From: Promethearchaeota archaeon
GTDB taxonomy: Archaea > Asgardarchaeota > Lokiarchaeia > Sigynarchaeales > SOKP01
Reading direction: 5' to 3'
Length of the DNA: 9,043 nucleotides
Assembly (NCBI GenBank): GCA_014730295.1
Contig: WJIN01000213.1
Coordinates: 1-9,043 of the forward strand
Under the pieces are notes generated by a model, which made no database searches, had not been told where the DNA came from, and saw nothing but the letters and a program-made list of their open reading frames with translations. The position numbers were made by a program, and so were the translations under genes. Every line of letters starts with the position of its first letter. Within the stretch, counting starts at the first letter, position 1. Shown piece after piece: positions 4,957-9,043 of the stretch.

Positions 4957-7200
4957 TTAGTAATATGTATGGGTAGCGCTCATATTTCTCAATTCTGGTA
5001 AAATAATTGAGGAGTTATAGATTGGTCCCGTACATAACGTATTATTTGCGATATTATAATTCAAATAACTCTCTGCCAGAGAGGCGTTAGTATTTGGGTT
5101 GATGGCAAACCGCGGATAATTAGAGCTTGATATCGCCACTCGTATCTTATGTCCTGGAGCAAATGTGTATGCGGTACTCCAACAATCCACCCAGAGTTCA
5201 TATACATCAATTTGATTACCACTCATAAAAACTTCTTTAGTATATCCATTTCTACTCCGAACGGTTAGCGATCCGTCTGTAATTAACATAGAGCGTCCGT
5301 CTGGATACACATCAGTAAGTTTCACAGTGAAATCCGTATCCGTACAATTAGACGTGACCCATAAATGACCCCAGATCCTTCCCACGGTTTCATATGGTTC
5401 TGTTAGGACATCACTTTCAAAGAGCAACACATCACTTCTGTTTTCCACTGGCCTTTGATCGTAGGGTCCGTTCAAATCAAAGGGTTGATTTTGACCTCCT
5501 AGTGTCTCAACCGGATCTCGAGGATCAAAGCTATATGAATAATTATTACTTGATGCTGGAAGACTATTATTTAGAAATCCATCCTCATGGAAATACCATG
5601 TTGTGTTTATGTAATCAAGTGGCCAATCATATGCATATCGCCAATAATTCCATTTTCCAGACTTTTCAACATCACCCATAAGATAATATGCGACTCTAGC
5701 CCCATCCCAATTCGCATCAATCCCTCTTAAAGATTCATCAAATATTTCTTGTTCCCATTCAAATATTAAGTTGAATCCATTTGAATTATCTGGATAGGTG
5801 AGCTGACCCTGTTTTCCTCCATAGATAGATCCATGCGTCCATGGGCCCATAATTAACTTTTGATGGTTTTTAGCCCTTGGAGCAGCATAGTCATCATATC
5901 CAACATAGCCGTCAATCGTCCCTTGGAGGAAATGATCATACCAACCGCCGACGTGTAGAGCGCGTACAGATATATTTGAATATGTAGGTCCGAGAGGAAT
6001 CTTCAGAGAGGTTGAATTATATAAGGTTTCATTCTTAGGAAAATATTCAAAAATCATCCCAATTTGATGATCGTAATTTTCTGGGGCGGTACTTTCGATC
6101 CAAGTCTCTACAGAGGACTTATGATAAGATCCTTGATAAATCGCATGATCAAAGAGTTCTGGAGTACCAAACCATAACGATTGCGCTTTTAAGCCATTGG
6201 GATCCATGCCCGCATAGAAATATTGATTAATACAGAGGGCGGAAACGCCCACGCTTGCAATTTTACCGTTGCACCATGGCTGTTCCATAATCCACTGAAC
6301 AGTGTCAACTCCATCTTTATAAGATTGAGTAAAGAGAAGAAAATCTTGCCCCCCTTCGGAATCAAAGGTTCCTCTGAGATCTTGGATTACCAAATGATAA
6401 TCTTGGATAAAATAAAATATAGAATATAGATCATACGCCCATCCAGTTTTTCCATAGGGAGTTCTCACAAGAATCACGGGTTTCGGAGTTCCGAACGATC
6501 CTGGGCTATAATATACATCGGTAGCCAGCTTTGCGCCGTCGCTCATCTCTATATAATATGTCTGCTTTTGGGATGGGCTATAGATTCCAATAGAACTAAT
6601 TGTAAACAATGAAAATCCGATTGTAAAAATAAATAGACTGGCATGAGCAAACCTTCCAACTCTGCTTCTATTAAATCTATTACTAAGAATCTTCTCTTTT
6701 ACTTGCGAGAGAGTTCTACTCATCCTTCTGAAACCGATGATCATATAGATCAAGAGACTCAATGCCACGCTAGCCATCAAGAGATAATCTTGAGTAATGA
6801 TGAAAAATCCGATTCCAATTAAGGGAATAATTGTCCTTACCGCGTTTCCAATAATAGCAAGAATTCGATTCTTTTTTCTATCTCCGATACTTCTTATATT
6901 GTCCCCAGATAAAACAAAGGAATAGACGGCGATTCCTAAACTTATAGGAAGATAGAGGATCCCAATCAAAATAAGAGCAAGTTCTTTTAGGAAGAAGTAG
7001 AGAAGATAATTATTCGCAAAATAGACCTTAAAAGGCCTCCCTCTACCTTCAAATAGTTCTGGGTATCGAAAATAATATGAAACCACGTATATAGCACGAC
7101 TTAATAGGACTACAAGGAGATTAATTGTAGCGATTTGAATAAATGAGGTGAAACCTTCAGCATTTATGAAATAAAAAATCGCATTTAACCATTTAATCAT
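4957..7200 (-). CDS. membrane-anchored S15/CocE-family alpha/beta hydrolase
   Basis: 747 residues. The first 206 contain about six membrane helices (near 17-42, 64-83, 84-98, 113-136, 139-157, 185-206); the positive loops at 45-58, 103-112 and 158-184 place these on the inside and residues 207-747 outside the cell. The outer part is an X-Pro dipeptidyl-peptidase (S15)/cocaine-esterase-type hydrolase: MSDGAKLATDVY at 219-230, RTPYGK with the oxyanion-type Tyr249, QDLRGTFDSEGG at 273-284, nucleophile Ser320 in SVGVSALCINQ, Asp422 in GGWYDHF and His456 in GPWTHGS. About 570-700 is the family's C-terminal beta-sandwich. Around the nucleophile it has GVSALC, like CocE's GVSYLG. Twelve N-x-S/T sequons fall in the outer part, which fits a glycosylated surface enzyme. 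Substrate (peptide or ester) is unknown. The family is normally soluble and lacks this membrane domain. The start ATG is 27 bases from a TATA-like box, which suggests a leaderless transcript. Confidence 0.9.
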   Translation of the reverse strand: MIKWLNAIFYFINAEGFTSFIQIATINLLVVLLSRAIYVVSYYFRYPELFEGRGRPFKVYFANNYLLYFFLKELALILIGILYLPISLGIAVYSFVLSGDNIRSIGDRKKNRILAIIGNAVRTIIPLIGIGFFIITQDYLLMASVALSLLIYMIIGFRRMSRTLSQVKEKILSNRFNRSRVGRFAHASLFIFTIGFSLFTISSIGIYSPSQKQTYYIEMSDGAKLATDVYYSPGSFGTPKPVILVRTPYGKTGWAYDLYSIFYFIQDYHLVIQDLRGTFDSEGGQDFLLFTQSYKDGVDTVQWIMEQPWCNGKIASVGVSALCINQYFYAGMDPNGLKAQSLWFGTPELFDHAIYQGSYHKSSVETWIESTAPENYDHQIGMIFEYFPKNETLYNSTSLKIPLGPTYSNISVRALHVGGWYDHFLQGTIDGYVGYDDYAAPRAKNHQKLIMGPWTHGSIYGGKQGQLTYPDNSNGFNLIFEWEQEIFDESLRGIDANWDGARVAYYLMGDVEKSGKWNYWRYAYDWPLDYINTTWYFHEDGFLNNSLPASSNNYSYSFDPRDPVETLGGQNQPFDLNGPYDQRPVENRSDVLLFESDVLTEPYETVGRIWGHLWVTSNCTDTDFTVKLTDVYPDGRSMLITDGSLTVRSRNGYTKEVFMSGNQIDVYELWVDCWSTAYTFAPGHKIRVAISSSNYPRFAINPNTNASLAESYLNYNIANNTLCTGPIYNSSIILPELRNMSATHTYY

Positions 7201-7222
7201 AATCTTATTACGATATTTTCAA

Positions 7223-7232
7223 GTATATATAC
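7223..7232 (-). promoter_or_regulatory. TATA box for the S15 hydrolase gene
   Basis: GTATATATAC is symmetrical and centred 27 bases from the hydrolase ATG. This is the spacing expected when transcription starts at or next to the start codon, and no ribosome binding site is visible in between. Confidence 0.5.
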
Positions 7233-7313
7233 CTTTCATCTTTATTTCTATAATTTGATGATAGAATGTTTTTTAAAAGAGCTCTAAACTTCTTATTATG
7301 AGTTATTTTTATC

Positions 7314-7321
7314 TTTATAAA
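7314..7321 (+). promoter_or_regulatory. TATA box for the histidine kinase gene
   Basis: TTTATAAA is a close match to the archaeal TATA consensus. It would start transcription near 7344, giving a leader of roughly 40-60 bases depending on the start codon used. It shares the 7201-7401 divergent region with the hydrolase promoter. Confidence 0.45.
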
Positions 7322-7401
7322 TCGACAAAAAATTTATTGAAATCTTCATTTAATTCGAATAAGGATTAAAGGGGTTTTTTAGGGTCGTGTATAATATAAA
7401 C

Positions 7402-8862
7402 ATGTTTTGGTTTAATGGATTGACAGCTTTAACGTTCGTATGTTTTGGGACTATTTTTGGTATTGGTTTATTTTTGAAGGCTAATAGAATAGATGCAAAA
7501 TTACTAAAAATTATGGCCCTAAATATACTCTTTGCGACCTGGTGTTATATGGGATATGTTGTTGACTTCTTATCTCTCCTATTTAGGCAAAAAAATTTTA
7601 TCAATCTGAATGGAGAGATTGGTATAATCAGTGGAATTTGGTTAGCTATTGCGATTATTTTAGCTATGCATGTCGGTTCTGAACTAAACTTTCCAAAATA
7701 TAAAACTCAAATTTTACTAACATATCTTTTCATCGGAATAATATATGAAATCTTCCTAATATTTGATACCGAGGCATCTTTAGGATTTATATCTCCCACC
7801 GATCACTCAAAAATGATTAATTTTTATATCAACATTTTCTCCCCATTGGGAATTATTGTAGTGTTCTATTATTTATCATTATTTGGTTTTTTGGGATTAG
7901 GATTTTTGTTTAAAGGATTTAACTCGAAAGGAATTCTGAGAAGAAAATATTTTTATTTAGCATTAGCAGAGATAATTTTTATTCCTACGTCTTTTTTAGA
8001 ACTCCTTCCGGTACCCACCATCTACTTTTTGATCACTAGACCTGTTTTGATTGTTCTTCCTTTTTTAATTTATCTGGGTTTTCGAGAAGAGTCAAATCTT
8101 AAAGATATTTCCTATAGGATAGAACAAAAATTATTTCTACTACAACACTCTTCTATTGAGGATTTTAAATCATCCTTTTTAAGACGTGCTTCACATGAAC
8201 TTAAAACCCCTCTCATCCCAATTAAAGCAAATTTAGATTATCTACTTAATGAATATTCGGAACCAATTGCGAAAGGGATTAAAACTCGATTAAATGAAAT
8301 ATTACTCGGATATAATAAACTAGAAAATGTAATCCAGAATTTTCTACTTAGTTTAGAACTTGATGGGAATGGGATTGATTTAAATAGGAAATCACTTAAT
8401 TTATCTGAATTAATCGAAAAGAGCATTGGAAATCATCAAGATCTAATCAATATTCGAAACCATGAAATAAAATGTAAACTTGGAGATAAATTGATTGTAT
8501 TTGCAGATAAAACTAGAATACAACATGTATTTGATAATCTACTTACTAATTCCATTAAATTTACTCCCTCAAATGGAATTATTAAAATATATTCGAAAAG
8601 AAATCCCCACTATATTAGAATATTTATTGAAGATAATGGAATCGGGTTAACGGAAAAAGAAAAAGGCTATCTATTTCAGAAATTTGGAAAGATAGAACGA
8701 TATGGGCGAGGATGGGACATAATATCGCAAGGTTCAGGCCTTGGGTTGTTTATATCTAAAAAAATAATTAATGCTCATGGAGGGAAAATTTGGGTACATT
8801 CTGAAGGAAGAAATAAGGGTTCGATATTTAGCTTTAAATTACCCCACTTTAAAGACAAATAG
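7402..8862 (+). CDS. 7TM sensor histidine kinase
   Basis: 486 residues from the ATG at 7402; an in-frame GTG at 7387 would add five residues, and nothing upstream clearly decides. Seven hydrophobic helices fill about 3-226, like the HisKA_7TM sensor region. A short linker then leads to the dimerisation/phosphoacceptor domain with RRASHELKTPLIPIK, phospho-accepting His265. The ATPase domain shows the N-box FDNLLTNSIKF at 377-387 (Asn383), the G1 box EDNGIGL at 410-416 (Asp411) and the G2 box GSGLGLF at 444-450, so the kinase core is intact. No PAS, HAMP or receiver domain is present, and no response regulator gene lies in the window, so it is an orphan kinase here. The lid segment around GKIERYGRGWD recalls kinases common in Lokiarchaeia. 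The signal would be sensed in or near the membrane; what it is cannot be told. It is divergent from the S15 hydrolase gene, and control of that surface enzyme is conceivable but unproven. Confidence 0.92.
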   Translation: MFWFNGLTALTFVCFGTIFGIGLFLKANRIDAKLLKIMALNILFATWCYMGYVVDFLSLLFRQKNFINLNGEIGIISGIWLAIAIILAMHVGSELNFPKYKTQILLTYLFIGIIYEIFLIFDTEASLGFISPTDHSKMINFYINIFSPLGIIVVFYYLSLFGFLGLGFLFKGFNSKGILRRKYFYLALAEIIFIPTSFLELLPVPTIYFLITRPVLIVLPFLIYLGFREESNLKDISYRIEQKLFLLQHSSIEDFKSSFLRRASHELKTPLIPIKANLDYLLNEYSEPIAKGIKTRLNEILLGYNKLENVIQNFLLSLELDGNGIDLNRKSLNLSELIEKSIGNHQDLINIRNHEIKCKLGDKLIVFADKTRIQHVFDNLLTNSIKFTPSNGIIKIYSKRNPHYIRIFIEDNGIGLTEKEKGYLFQKFGKIERYGRGWDIISQGSGLGLFISKKIINAHGGKIWVHSEGRNKGSIFSFKLPHFKDK

Positions 8863-8941
8863 AAGCTGTTTGCAATTCAAAATCTTGCTAACCTTCTAGT
8901 TGTAATAAAAATCTTTCAATCTTTTCAATATATGTTCCTAA

Positions 8942-8977
8942 TTTTTTGATAAGCAGATGTTTGAATAATTGTTTTTT
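8942..8977 (+). terminator. T-rich tracts downstream of the histidine kinase
   Basis: Two T6 runs, each followed by GAT, lie 30 bases apart (8942-8950 and 8972-8980), about 80 bases after the kinase stop, in a T-rich stretch. They would serve as archaeal terminators for the plus strand. Assignment is by composition only. Confidence 0.3.
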
Positions 8978-9043
8978 GATTCTATACTAAGTATTGCTTA
9001 TTTAATTTTCATTGTACTTAGCGAAGTTATAACAAGAGCTTAA

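Noticed and set aside
5394..5681. Plus-strand open frame of 95 codons inside the hydrolase gene
   Set aside because: It is antisense to the conserved S15 domain with a composition unlike a folded protein. The opposite frame carries the conserved catalytic and beta-sandwich motifs.
8888..8986. Minus-strand open stretch of 32 codons after the kinase gene, ending with a plausible amphipathic helix (YIEKIERFLLQLEG)
   Set aside because: It has no ATG, GTG or TTG start before the preceding in-frame stop at 8987-8989 and no promoter-like element. It could be the decayed end of a gene, but this cannot be supported.
8987..9021. Inverted repeat CTAAGTA / TACTTAG with a loop of about 20 bases
   Set aside because: The stem is only seven AT-rich pairs with a long loop and no T tract directly after it, so it is not credible as a terminator or structured RNA.

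Overview
The window looks like a piece of an AT-rich archaeal chromosome, most likely from an Asgard archaeon of the Lokiarchaeia type. This rests on four things: a longin-like/winged-helix protein of the kind abundant in Asgard genomes, a 7TM histidine kinase whose ATP-lid region resembles lokiarchaeal kinases, TATA-like boxes 20-30 bases ahead of several start codons with few Shine-Dalgarno sequences, and T-rich tracts after genes. The taxon is an inference from protein style, not from a marker gene. No rRNA, tRNA, CRISPR array, insertion sequence or phage gene is visible.

Left part (1-2986): the last codons of an unidentified plus-strand gene (2-130) converge on a minus-strand gene for a longin-like protein with a C-terminal winged helix (163-948). 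Divergent from it is a two-gene plus-strand unit: a galactokinase-like GHMP kinase (1140-2240) and a sugar-phosphate nucleotidyltransferase (2237-2986) whose TTG start overlaps the kinase stop. Together they would phosphorylate a free sugar and convert it to an NDP-sugar; the sugar cannot be named from sequence.

Middle part (2983-4911): two minus-strand XRE-type regulators lie in tandem. The first is a soluble protein with a short internal repeat after its HTH (2983-3399). The second is a fusion of two membrane helices, a bPH2 domain and a C-terminal HTH (3470-4288). Their HTH domains are about half identical. A perfect 14-bp palindrome lies between the TATA-like box and the start codon of the fusion gene, a natural place for an operator. 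Divergent from it is a small helical protein of unknown function (4501-4911).

Right part (4957-9043): a long minus-strand gene encodes about six membrane helices followed by an extracellular S15/CocE-type alpha/beta hydrolase with an intact Ser-Asp-His triad and a dozen N-glycosylation sequons. Divergent from it is an orphan 7TM histidine kinase (7402-8862). The last 181 bases hold T-rich tracts and no convincing gene.

The most unusual items are the membrane-tethered bPH2-HTH protein with its paired soluble XRE regulator and palindromic promoter, and the membrane-fused, sequon-rich S15 hydrolase. No multi-gene defence or mobile system is evident.
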